Of a stretch of 64,000 nucleotides of DNA, positions 25,370 through 38,600 are shown piece after piece. Positions within the stretch are counted from its first letter, which is position 1, and each line of letters starts with the position of its first letter. Both the position numbers and the translations under genes were made by a program. The notes under the pieces were generated by a model. That model did not search any database. It was not told where the DNA came from and saw only the letters and a program-made list of their open reading frames with translations. This stretch comes from Plectrocnemia conspersa (Eukaryota; Arthropoda; Insecta; Trichoptera; Polycentropodidae), in assembly GCA_009617715.1 (NCBI GenBank), contig VTFK01000155.1:372001-436000 (forward strand). The letters run 5' to 3'.

Positions 25370-25680
25370 AGGTGGCGCAAAATCCCTTTTTATTTTAAAA
25401 ATTGATTAACTTTTAAACAAAAAAATAATATAGATTTTTCTATATGTCTAATTATATTTATTTATACTCTTAGATGTTACTATAAACTATAATAATTCTA
25501 GAATACAATATCTTTTAAAAGCTTCATAAAGACAACTGACAACAAAGTAGGCTGTGAAAACTTGTATGTCATATTTCCATGACAACTAATTTTTCAAATA
25601 TTATTTTGTTTCAAATATTTTTATATTACAAGTGTTTGAGATTTGTCACTATTTTCTTAAGATAACCCCAAAGAAAAGAT
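25370..25680 (-). mobile_element. 3' end of a mariner-family transposon
   Basis: The right terminal repeat, read on the plus strand, is ACAAGGTGGCGCAAAATCCC at 25370; read outward on the minus strand it ends GCGCCACCTTGT, a common mariner end. About 280 bp inward on the minus strand lies SFLWGYLK, matching the FFLWGYLK block that follows the third catalytic residue of these transposases. Stops are frequent between the two. Only this end is recognisable. Confidence 0.6.
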
Positions 25681-26316
25681 CTGGAGCTGTCGTCAGAGCA
25701 GGTGAACGTTTAAGCTAAATTATTATTGATATTTTAACCAAATGATTAATACAGAACGATAACACGCGTTGCTATATGTATTATATAATGAAATTGCTCC
25801 GTAAAAATATATTACAAAATCAATTTATACAAAGATTATATTTAAGCAATCGAATCATATGTTTGTATTGAAGAAATATTGCTATATCCACATTGAGCCT
25901 TTCTGACATTTGTCAAAAAGATAGTGATCATTTAATATTAATAAATCAATAATTTAATTTGTTACCAATATTTAATGTTCTTAAATATATATTTTCAATA
26001 ATATTACATTTGATCGTATAAATAGTTCATCGTAAGGTTTTCATTGAATTCAATAATATTTTTATTATTAATAATGTCAAGAAAGGAAAATTATTTATAA
26101 TAATATTAAGAAAGGAAAACATGTATGAATTATTTTCTCTTCAATTGCAAGAGTATAGATAACACAGGTAACATATTTTTAAAACACCAAATGGGCTTTC
26201 CCGAGATTCTAAAAACTCGACACATGTCACCAAAAATCGTCACCAGATTATCCCTATATATTTTTTTACTACTCGATTCTATCTTACTCTTTAAAAAACT
26301 TACCCCCACTTTTCTT

Positions 26317-26385
26317 CCCCCCCCCCATCCCCGCCCCCGAATCGCAGAGCATATTATCGCGCGTCGCTATCAGTCCTCAGTCAGT
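26317..26385 (+). promoter_or_regulatory. Mmp1 promoter: C-tract (G4-capable) and clustered Inr motifs
   Basis: Within AT-rich DNA, a run of C-tracts (TTCCCCCCCCCCATCCCCG and CCCCC, with another CCCCC at 26303) ends at about 26339. The minus strand therefore has four or more G-tracts able to form a G-quadruplex. From 30 bp further on come three arthropod initiator words, TCAGTC/TCAGT, at 26370, 26377 and 26381, in front of a GC-richer transcript-like stretch that ends in a splice donor at 26644. There is no TATA box at the usual distance. Start site position is inferred. Confidence 0.5.
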
Positions 26386-26643
26386 CGAAACAGCGCGCTC
26401 GCACGCTTCGGTCGCCTGGGTTTTTTTGTATTGCAAATACAATAGAACCCGGCAATTCGCGAAAAGCTTACCAGTGAAATTAGAAGAATTTCTCTAGACA
26501 GCCGATTAGCCCGTGGCGCGCTTAAAGTTCAGACTGCAGTCAGTGTTTGTGTGAATTTTCTCGTATAACGCACGCATTTTCGCGGTGGATACGCATTTTC
26601 GCATGAACGCATAAGCGGATTGCAAGAAATTCTAATATGACAG
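26370..26643 (+). other. Mmp1 first exon (mostly 5' untranslated)
   Basis: The GC-richer stretch ends at TATGACAG|GTATGT, and the next acceptor (TGTTTTTTGAGCAG, ending at 27386) precedes the signal-peptide exon. It contains a minimal upstream ORF (ATG AAC GCA TAA, 26603-26614). Then comes an ATG at 26637 which, after splicing, is in frame with the Mmp1 ATGs at 27392 and 27443. The transcript therefore has several nested in-frame starts. Confidence 0.6.
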
Positions 26644-29600
26644 GTATGTGTAATTTAAAAAAATATAAGCATTAAAGTGTATGGTGAAAATTAATTTTCA
26701 AGGTAACTGGGAAATTGTACTGAATAACTTGTCGGGAAAAGTAATTTAAAATCACGTCATATATTTGCAGAAAACGTTGATTCAAATGATATAATGAACA
26801 TAGATAAAAAAAATAACCTAGGCAACAATCTCATAATCAGATTACTAGACCATTTTTATTTTTAATAGATTTCCAGCTGTTTATTTCAAAAATATTTAAG
26901 CTCATTGTCACAAGAATATATGTTAAATACAAATTTGACTTTGAAGTTACATTATGTGTAAATTTTAAACACTGTTTTACTGTTGTTATTTTAAATATTT
27001 TATGAAAAATACATTAGTGTTATAAATAGTTCATCTTAATTGATTATATTTTTTTGGTGTCATAATTTGTACCGCTCACGTCATTCACATTCCGAATTCA
27101 AGCACTTTTACTTATCTCCAGTGACTTCTATATGATTGAGTATGCTTTTGATACTGATAAAACGTAAATACATAGTGGTACGGTGTGAATACTTTTTTAT
27201 ACCTTGATTCTTATTTCGCAACACTTTCCTCTCGTAATCGATTTCGCCGGTGGCCGTTGTTTGTGGGAGACGAGACGTGAAATAAGATCGATTTTGTAAA
27301 TCTGGCCGTTTTAGCAATTGAATTGCGTCAAATAAAACTGACAATCGATTAGATAATAATATTACGTTTGTTTGTTTTTTGAGCAGGTCAAATGGATTGT
27401 CAAAGAAGTTCGAGGGCGTTCGCCAAACACACAATAGTCAATATGCAATCTAGAAAAATAGGATACGTAATGAATTGTTTAATGTTGATAGTACTACTGC
27501 CTTTAGTAAGGACAGCTCCAGTAATTTCGACTGATACACAAGCCATGGTAAGTGATATTTAATTATTATTATTATATATATTATTCATAATTATAATGTG
27601 GTCAATGTTATTAAATTTGCGGTTACTCCCACGATTGCATTTATGTAACATATAACCACTAAAAAGTATATTAGCAAGAAAAAAGTTCATCTGAAGGAAA
27701 ATTATTATAATTTAATTAGTTATTGATGAGTAACATATTATTGAATCATCATTATAAAAATATGAGTAACTAAATTCACTCAAGTTTACTATATTTTACA
27801 ACTAACACAACTTAGTACATTAAAACAATTCGAATCATTAATTCGACAAAAAAAATATTTACGTAAAACTGCATTATATTCACGTTAAATCCCACGTGCC
27901 CTAGAAGTAGGCGGATGACACGTGTTCGCAATTGCAACACAAAGAAAAAAACTATGTGTCTCATTCATTGCGATCGAATTGTGAAAAACTGCTCATGATT
28001 TATTAATTATCAACTGTCTCACCTTGAAGCCTTGCAATTAATCTTACGTATGCACTCAATTAACATTGAAAAAGTTAAATACTTGCATACGAAAGGCGCT
28101 TAGAGGCACGAGAGCATCGACACAAGTAGTGTCGTTTCGTGTTGGGAATCGTTTTCAATTTCAATACTCCAAAGTGTCCTAAACATGATTATGGAGTCAC
28201 GCGACAATAACTATTGTGTATCGGCTCAAATTTATTAATTTCGCCAAACACGAAGGCATCGCGCAAAAGTGTCGGTTTAATGAAATCAAATACTATATAG
28301 TTCAAACTTTGAACCGGTCACGTAAGATTAGATTAATTTAAACTAGATTTAAACTTTTGGAAGCAATACAATGTTTCATAAAAGTTGAAAAAGGCGTATA
28401 TTTTCTCTATACTTAGAATTTCATAATCATAACTTATAAACCCTTAGTTTTTTTTTAACTGAAATGTTACAATGCTTTATAAATTATAAATATGTAAGTT
28501 ATGAATTTGGCTATGAATAACTGATGAGAACAATTATTTGTCTTATTGTAATTATTTTATAAATATTAGAACATTTTTTTTATTTATGATTTTAAAAGAT
28601 TTTACTCACAATCTATTATATTCTTTATCTGCTATACAATATATATTGATATCAACATTGCTACCATTTATTATGACTCATACTGTATTTTTTATCAAAT
28701 TTTCTTTAAAATATATTAGTGTAACATTTTATAATAATGTCTATGGACTAAACTTGATTCTCATAATATCGATTTAATTCACGATCTAAATATTCGTGAG
28801 CTGAAATCAATTACACATCACACATAGTATCACAACCGATTGTTTGTAAATATTAATAGCTGATAGCGTTTCTTGAAGCGAAAAAAGTCGTTCGTCATCA
28901 GGAAGCGTCCGAGAAGCAATAAGGATCGTAATAGTATATTTGATGAGTACAGCGCGTAAATAATAATGAAGAAGTCATTGTGTGGCTGAGTGCTTGGTAT
29001 AGGAAGCACGTTCCGATTCACCTTGACGTCATGTCATTGGCAAGTCACTGACTGCCTTCTCAGCAGCTGCTGATGACGTCGCGTGCCAGAGCAAATAAAT
29101 GGACATCTTTGGACCGTTCAACCCTTTCACTCTATTAATCAATTAAATCCATCGAAAAGACACTGACACTGCGCATCGCCCAATAACACAGTCTAAAATG
29201 TATAATTATACGAAAGTCACATATGACTAAATGTTAATATTTCCTCAAGTATATAATAACACTTAGATTTGTGTATAGTGCGTGAAGTCAGTCGCGAGTT
29301 AAATAACATATATTTGTTCAATGGTTTTAAGCTTGACTAAATAAATTATATCTGTATGCATTTTAAGTAGATATCTTAAGAAAATGAGCTATTTTAGAGG
29401 AACATATACGGTTAAGAAAAAACATTTTTTTATGTACTCTAAATCATTACGTTCCTCACGTGTAACGCGGCGATGTACAAATGTTTTGCATTTGACCTAC
29501 ATATGGAACCTTTCACGCTGTCCATGCAGTGTGTCGCTAAAGATTTTGCTCTTTACTTTATAATTTAAAAAAATAGTAAAAAGTGCACGTAGATCGTTTT

Positions 29601-32600
29601 ATTACAAATTTCATTCTATGCATCAATTTACGCGATATTTCCTGGAACGAATCTACCGCGCTAAGCAAAGGATGAATGTGCATATGTACATATCTAGGAA
29701 TCAGCGAAATTTTATAACATGAAAATGCGGTAGTTTTTATTATATCGATATGAATTTTTTCCTGAAAATAGACCTATTTAAATTTCAGCTATTTTTTTAA
29801 TCAGACTGATTCGCCATGTTGTTTTAAAATGGCGGCTATTCAAAAATATCCTAGAGATAAAGTACGTTAGGAGGGACAAAATGGTTTAAATTAATAATTA
29901 AAGGTTTTTTTTATATGGTTTTAAACCACGACAACTATCTATCATGTCATAAAACCTGTTCTAAAAATAAATATCGCAATTGAGTTAATTAGCCATCTTA
30001 ATTTTACATTTTGTTTTAAAATGGCAAACTAATCAAAAAATTGAAAAAATCGTAGCTCGGTTAAAAAAAATTATAGGAAAAATTAAAAAAATACTCACTC
30101 TTATATAAATCTACCTATCTAGTTCTTACATTTTTTCTCTGACGATTTATGTTAGGAATTATAACTGAAATATTAAAAGTTAGATGTGTTTTATGTATAT
30201 TTTCATATACAATATTTTTTTGATCTTTCAAAAATACAGTTTATTCCTTATGTAAATACTTTTGCTCCATGGTAAGTGAAGGCACTTTGACTATTTGTTA
30301 TATTTAAAAACTATATATGAAATATAAAGGACATTTTTGACTTTGCCTTATCAGAAATTAACAGTAAAATAAGTTTGAATGTGAATAAATTCAAGTCATA
30401 CCTAAATCTTTCACATTTTCATTGACAACATATTTTTTTTTTCTAGCTAAAATATATTCTATAAAAAATACACACGCAAACTTATAATCTTGCCGTAAAT
30501 TTTATATATTTTGTCACATAGAAAAGTGCAGATCTTTACTGCTAGCTCTATATATTATAGTAATTGTTGAGCAATACGAATTTGTTCATATGAAAAAGCA
30601 CTCATTTTCGATAAAAATGTAAATTAATATGTTAAAGTCTGGGAACTCATAATATATTTATCAAATTAATAAATACAAGTAGCTTCAACATACGAACTGA
30701 TTATAAAATTATTATATACAAACATTAATAAAACAGGAAAAACACATTTCAACCCATTTCTATCAAAGTTTGATTTAACAGAATATAAATTATAAAATTG
30801 GGTACACAGTTTTTATTCATTAATGGCACTATGTTGTCTCTTGATGATATAAGTAACATTAATATTATTTTATTTTACAATAATATATGACACGTATTGT
30901 AGAAGTATGTAATCGACTTTAATAAATAATAATTGGAAATAACAGTTGTCATAGAAATGGCAGAAAGAATGATATGTGCAAACGTCACGTCGCCACTACG
31001 TTCACGTTTGAGAGAAGTTGTGACAGATAATACAAAAAGACACATATATTTTCTGTTTTATGGTATACAGCTTACAATCAATAAGTTTCACTGTCCGCGA
31101 CTTCATGGTATTCATCCGAAAGATTATGAAAATCTGTAGTGATCGATCGTAAATTAAAATTATATAATAATCACTAATTTCGAACTCCTAAACACGATAT
31201 ATATATATCAAAAAACTAAAGACACTATTGTTGTATCGTGCTTGTAGCATTATTTTATGTTTTCACATTAATCTATTTCGTTATCAATTTGTAGTCTCTT
31301 GATATAATATATGTAGCATAGGTTTTATTTTATTTTGCATTAATATATTCAGTTTATAGATCATTTAAATTAGCTAATGTTAGTTAAATATTAGTTTACT
31401 CTAAACACCAATAAATATTTTCGCTTGCAATTCTCTTTGTCATTTACCTTTTATTTTTATATCTAAGTTGTGTATGATCAATGAATAAATTTATGTTGGT
31501 ATTAGCATAATATGTCCAATGATCATATGTACATTTCTATATTATAAAATATAATACAAATCCATCAATAGATCAAATATAACACGATATGGTTTTCCAA
31601 CGTCGACTTATCATCAGATAAACACGAATCCAATCCGAACAAACATACATTTTTCGTAACACGCGAATGTCGCCTATTCGTTTAACGTAGATTTTTTAAC
31701 GTCGGAAGTCATTTATTCGCGATTTATTTTATTTTGACACAAAAAATGGGTGATTTTCATTTTTAAACCAACCAAAATTCGCACCGTTTCGGTCGATCGC
31801 AAAGCGACCAAATTCACACTCTGTCGAGTTTTCGGGTCAAGTTGCGTCAAGTTACAGCCGATTCGCACAGCTGTTTATTCGAAGGATCTATCGCGGATCA
31901 TCCCGATCGATCGGCGATCTATGGTTTGACCGACTATGATTATTCTTGGTCATCGTACCGAAACGGTCGACGAGATGACAATGGTCAGCGGACCTCGACC
32001 AGAGCGTTCGGAATTTCAGAATTACACGCATAATTAGACCAATCTTTTTGGGTGCGTCGATTGCGTAGTCTTTCTTTTTTTTGTAAACTTATATAATAAG
32101 TTAGTTCGCAAATGTTGAAGCTCAAAGTTACGCAGATTACACTGGTTTGACTGGTTGTTGACATTACATCACAGCTGGTCGGGGAATTTGACGCCATCAT
32201 GGACAAGTATTGATGAAAAAAGTTAACTTGTATTTACATCATGACTCACTTCTAGGATTCGTTACAGTTACATAGATCGATATGCATGTGATATTGGTTA
32301 AACATTTTAAATAAGCTTTATATTTTCCTTTTTTTTTTATTTTAATCACTAAATAGATCAAATAATATTATGCCGTCTTTAATCATAACTTGGTTTTTGC
32401 GGTTAGGTTTTACCTAATCGTAAAATTGTGTAAAATTTACGATTTTATATATAATATAATGTTATCCTTTATAATTGTTTTTATTTATTTTTTAATTAAA
32501 TAAACATATTTCTATATTTAATATAAGTAGCTAATATTAAATATATAAATATGCAATGTCAGTGTATTAAAGAGCTATATGGAGACAGGCATAGGCGAGT

Positions 32601-35600
32601 CAGCTTTTAATAAAACATATTTATTTAACTCTTTACTGGATGTTTATCTAGCCAGAATCATTTTCTAACACTTGAGAGAAGCTGATTAACGAAAGCACAT
32701 CTCCATAGAGAATCAAAATCACTGTAGAGAAATAGAGTTTACAACAGATCGAATTAATCTAATTCTGATTTCTTAATTTCAATTAATTTGTATGTCATTA
32801 ATGAATCAGCTTTGAAGAACTCCCGAATTGGTAAAATGTTATTTTGACGAACTGTCTTCGATCGCTCAAATAACTGGGGAATAATCAAATTATATCAACT
32901 AACCAATCGAGGTTTGACAATTTTTTACTAATAGCTAAAGACGATTTTTATCAAATACTTAATCAAAATCAGTACATATGACATCTACTTGTATTCCCGC
33001 ATTGTTCGTTTGTTCTTCTATTTATAAAATTTACTTAATTCTTAGTAATATTTGTATGTACATTTTCTTCAAATATTTCGGTACCAACTTTTTAATAATC
33101 TTAAGAGCTCCAATTTGTTATTTTGCGGTACAACATTATATTTTTTATCCAGTAGCTATTTATGTATATCATTGACTTACAAATTAACTTCTTTGAAAGG
33201 CCGATATTTTCAAGTGTTGTGATACAAATTCTTCTAAGTATCTTATCAAGCATTACACTTCGTTTTTTATAGAAAACTTAAATACTTATGCTTTCAAATA
33301 ACTGTCCTCAGTATACAACGAAAGGATTATATAGTAGAACATGTACCGCAATTAATCTGAAATATTTTTTTTAAATAAAATCATTTACACGTGTATACAC
33401 ACACTATCTATGAGAAACAAGATAACTATACTATATCAACGTATTTTTATCAGTTAAGACAAATATAAATTTTCGTCACTCGAACACACTTCGTTATTAG
33501 CTCTGTACTTATTATTTAAATACCATTATCCTACCTAATGTATTATACATATAGGCTTTAATAAAAGGACCCTGTCGCCCAATGTCATCGGCTTTTACCT
33601 TGAGCAATGTGTTATTATGACATTATACAATCTGCATGACGGCGCCGTTGGATAGATACAAAAGCCGCGCTTATCAATCAGCAACGTTATATCATAAAAC
33701 AATCGGTCAGATGATGGCCATAATGACGGGTATTGTAAAAATGTAACGTCAAGGTTAAGCCGTAAAGCGAAAACGAGAGTAGTGATATCTTGTAATAGTT
33801 AAATCATATCTTATTGTGAGATCATTACTGTAAGATACTTTGGAATCGTGAGTGAATAAATCTCTGAATCATTACGAGATAAGTAAAAAATAATATAAAA
33901 ATAATTTTACCTCAATCCGATTCAGATCCATATAGAACGCTCTGAAGTTACTTGCGAGTTAACAGTTAATAAATATAAAAATAACGATTTGGGGCGGAAC
34001 CAAATTCTTTGCTATTTTTAAAATATATTTTATTGAACTGTATAACCGCGTAACAGTAATTTAAAGTCCTGAATAATATACTATTGAGAATTGGGTATAA
34101 GTCTAAAGTCTCTTCGAGTCCTCGATCCTCTAACCAATGTCAATGATTCAGAGTGGAACTAGACTGTTTGTTTTTGCTTAATAAAAATCTTTTTAAACTT
34201 TTTAGCGTATATATCAGTGCTTAAAATCGGTGCATTTTGAAATGTAAAAATTTGTGGAGTGCTTATTTTTTGTGCACTTGTTCGGAAATTCTAGTGATAT
34301 CGTTGAACCCATTACCGCCCACCGTACATGCTTGTGTACACCTGTTCGAATCGTGTTTTGGTGTTTTCTTTCTTTAATTATTATGGGCGTCTGAACGGAT
34401 ACGCATAACCACATCTCTGATTTTCTTTGAATAAATCTGAGGAACACAAATCAATCAGTTTTATGACATGATAAACTAATACTTTACACCGGATGTTTCA
34501 TGTATCTCAATATAGCTATTTTCTCTTTGAGCGGTATCGCCGTACATGTACGGTGGTCGATCCTTCACTATTTAAGGTGCCCCAGATGGTAGTATTTATA
34601 AGTATTTATATACATATTCGTAGATATATAATACATATGTAGTAAAAAAATTTTTTTTTTAATAAAAACAGCAAAAACCGTACAACTTTAAAAACACAGT
34701 TGTGTATTAGTAGTCGTTTTTTATTTGATGTAGCTCTGCATTATCTACAGCCCAATTATGCATATATTGTTTTAAAAATTCATCTTCTTATTTTAATCCT
34801 ATTTGTAACAGTCATGACTTTTACAACTAATAACCAATAAAAACACTGTAATTGTTGAAATTACAGAAATTAATATTGTATAAATGTGGACTTTCTCAAT
34901 TGCTTATATTGATTTTTAATTAAGTCAATATGAATAAGTCTGTTTAAAGTAGTTTATTATGATATTTATTTTATCATACTAAGTTGTAGTATTTTTGGTA
35001 GTAGATATAACTAAAATTAAAATTAGTACTGATTTAAATTATAAATAACTTTTGCTATAATTTTTTTTATTTAAAATAAAAAGCTTTTACTGTTAACAAG
35101 CCTTACAAATATTTTATCATTAATAATTCGATATTTAAATTGTTCAAAATAACGAATATTTTGAAACTTTAGTTATATCCTACTAACTGTTATTGATATA
35201 AAGAAACACAGATATGTATTGTCATAATAGATGAAACAGAAAAATGATGATCAATCGTTTTAGTACATTTCAATGATGATTTCAATATTTAGAAAATATT
35301 TTGTACAGAAGCATTCGTAACATTTGTATGCAACTATTTTTATCATTAATGGAAAATTGTATTTTCTAGTTTTTTTTTAATGTTTAATTTTAAATTAACT
35401 ATTATGATTATAAACATGATTTTAAGAGTCGGTTGACTAGTTTTTTTACGAAATAGCGGTCAAAAAAATTATGACACATTCAGTAACATCATTGCACTAC
35501 TTCAAAATTTGTTTAAAAAATTGCACAGTTCAGTAGCGAAATTTGATAAAAAACTTTAAATTTATGACAAATATTTTTATTCATACAATTCTTATCATAT

Positions 35601-38600
35601 TCAGTGATAGATAATCAATGGTTTTCATTATCAATCGATTATCGAGAAAACAATCGTATGACGTCACTACAGGTGCGTTCTTCCTGTGTCGATATTTTTC
35701 CTTCCGGTTGTTTTAACCACTGACTCAATATCAACACACTCGTGAAAAATACTTCAAAAACATATATAGGTAATCCCATACGCATGTTCCTTGAAAGGTA
35801 AACTCACTAAAGATACGCACAATATAGGTCGTGAAAATCGTAGATAAATATTTGTAACCAATTGAAATCACTACGTAACTCGGATTGTATTGGAAACTTT
35901 TCGAGTGATGTTTGCACTCTTCTCACTTTTATCATCACCGATCGTAGTGAATAAACAAGCAGATAAAGATAAAGCACAATGCGTAAGGTAATTGGCGTAT
36001 CAATCGTAATCACTAAATGTAATACAACACTTTTGTCGTTAGGCTGCGTGACCGTGTTATTGTGATATTTGCTGTATGACAACACCACAGAAATAATGGC
36101 AGATGAAAAATGTAATATTTTATTACAGTATAAAAAATACAAATGCACGTCCTTCAAACGTATTTCCAAAAATTACTGTATGTAAATTTACAAACGTCAC
36201 GCACTATGAATCTATAACTATTTGAGCTTTTGACAAAATAAAATATAACGCACATATTTACTTCTGCTAATAACGTATTTATATATTGTAGAATTTATAG
36301 CATAGTGCGACATATTCAGAAAGATGCCTCGTTAGTCAAATAATTGTAATAACTTACACATGAATCCTCAAAAATATTTTTCATGTTTTAATTTTATTTC
36401 ATATGAAGTTTTACTTGCATACCCTTTGAAGATGTAAATAATAGTGATGTTGTGAAGTAATTATCACTGATTCGAATCAGTAACTGAGAATTTTTAATTG
36501 GCAAACTCCAGAAAAATATATGAATGGATCGATTGATATACGATCGATGAAATTCGCATTTTTCACCATCATGCAAGGTTATCGATCGTTGCGGACCATT
36601 TTACATTTAACTGCCAGACTATCTTGGCATTTCGATCTATCCTAGGTATGAAGAAATGGCGTGTGTCACGCAACCCCTCAGTATTATGGATTCGCCCCTT
36701 GTGTGCTCAACACAAGAAGGCCACGTGAATAGCTACCTCGTAAGCCAGCGCACAAAATTGCCACTTTTGGGTCGATTTGTTTTTTGGAATATCGGTCAAA
36801 TAATATCGATCCGCGTTTAACTTAAGGGTTAGATTTTAACTGTAATGTCCCAGATATCCTGCGTACTAGAATTTGAATCATTCACCTTGACCATTCAATA
36901 CGATTCAAGGTTAATAAATAAATAATCTTTCATTCTTTATTTTTTCATGTGTATCTTCTGTGAGCAGCTCTCTGAAAAATCTTTAATATGCCACAAATTG
37001 ATTGATTCATTAATACTATTCGAGGAAATACATATGTACATTTTTGTGTAGTACTTAAAAATGCATGTACAGTTGTTCCAAAAGCGTACACATTGTGATT
37101 CCGTTTCATTCATATTATGCATCAACCTGATATAATATTGGAACAACGACAATGAGCGCACGTCACATTAGTTAATGACATTGTAATATAATTGCACACA
37201 ATTTTCTATTATTTTCCATTATTATGGCTATTATTTTTCAATAACAAAAAAGCCACTTAAAAAAACTTCATCTCAAACTTTTTTTATTTGCATAGCATAC
37301 ACTAAAAATAAACGTTACATCCTTTATGTGTAATTTGTGCTGGACAATGAGAGTGCGAAAGCCAACTTGTTATGTATCGATAATGATGACACATAAATCG
37401 ATGATTAATAAAATATAAAACTGGTATAATCATCTCGGATGTGAATAAAGAAAATAAGTAAACTTAGCGTGAGTAAGCCAGCATATTCGCATTGACATTA
37501 GGTATTAGGTTTACACACGCAACAGCCAAAAATATGCTTTGTATCATTATTTACAATTCAAGTATTAAAATTTGTTTTTACTGGGAAAAATTACGAATTA
37601 TGTATGTATTATAAGGAAAACGTCTCTATTTGTCAAAAATCATAATACTGATGCTTATATTGATTTATATAATTATGTTACGACTAAATTTTTTTTATTA
37701 CATATGAAAAAATGCAAAGTTTATTATTATATGTAAGACTCTTTGAATTAGATCGAATCAAGTTGTACATAACTTATTATAAAAAAAATTTTTGGATTTC
37801 AATCATTAGATTATTAATATTTAAACCCAGTTTCATGAAAGATATTGAATCGCTTAATTATATAAATCATATATATTAAGGCACGCTTTTTTAATATTAT
37901 TACAATTATTTATAATAACATCCGTTAAATCTGTATCACACACAACACGTCATCGCTTATTTAAATATAGTTTCCTGTCATTAGTTAATGTATTTTAAAC
38001 CAAATTTAAGGTCCGAATTCATTATTTTATTGCTCAAAAATCAAGCATACGTGTATTATATTATTTAACTTTATTTTATTTATTATGTATTTTACACACA
38101 TGTATCATGTGTTTATATTAGGAGGTGCATTGACATCTGACATTGAAATTCGACTCTGCCTATTTGTTTTATTGACTGTACGTCGACTAAATAAGCACAT
38201 TCTTTAACACCAAAAAAAATCAATAGTATATATTCATTCTAACACGCATAATAAAACGATACGATGCAACGTTTTATGAATGGGAAATACTTATCGCGTT
38301 AGCTTAGCTCGTAACTCCTAGTACGGCAGGTGATTCTGGTAACACAGTTCTGATCTCAGTTCTCGGAAGCTGTGAATGTTCTCGCAACCACTGACTCACT
38401 GACCCGTGAACTTGAAACTGCCACAATTTGCCAATAAACTCATCTCGCCGGTGAGTCATTCAGAATATATATTATACAATCTACAAACCGGTACTTCAAA
38501 TTTGAGTATGCTTTTTACTACTTACATACTACCGTTTGGTGATTCAAACGACCCGATTTAGAAGCGAGTCATTCTCAATTATTAAACCATTATCTTTTCG

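Noticed and set aside
26125..26445. 106-codon plus-strand open frame over the Mmp1 promoter
   Set aside because: It crosses the C-tract and the initiator cluster; it is best explained as promoter sequence.
27108..27434. 108-codon minus-strand open frame
   Set aside because: It overlaps the Mmp1 splice acceptor and signal-peptide exon on the opposite strand and has no recognisable motif.
31842..32033. Open frame in a CpG-rich intron island
   Set aside because: Two frames are equally open, as expected from CG-rich words; there is no ATG at the frame start and no splice borders. Treated as a non-coding island.
35807..36169. 120-codon minus-strand open frame in Mmp1 intron 1
   Set aside because: AT-rich codons matching the background, no motif, no splice context, and no composition contrast with flanks.
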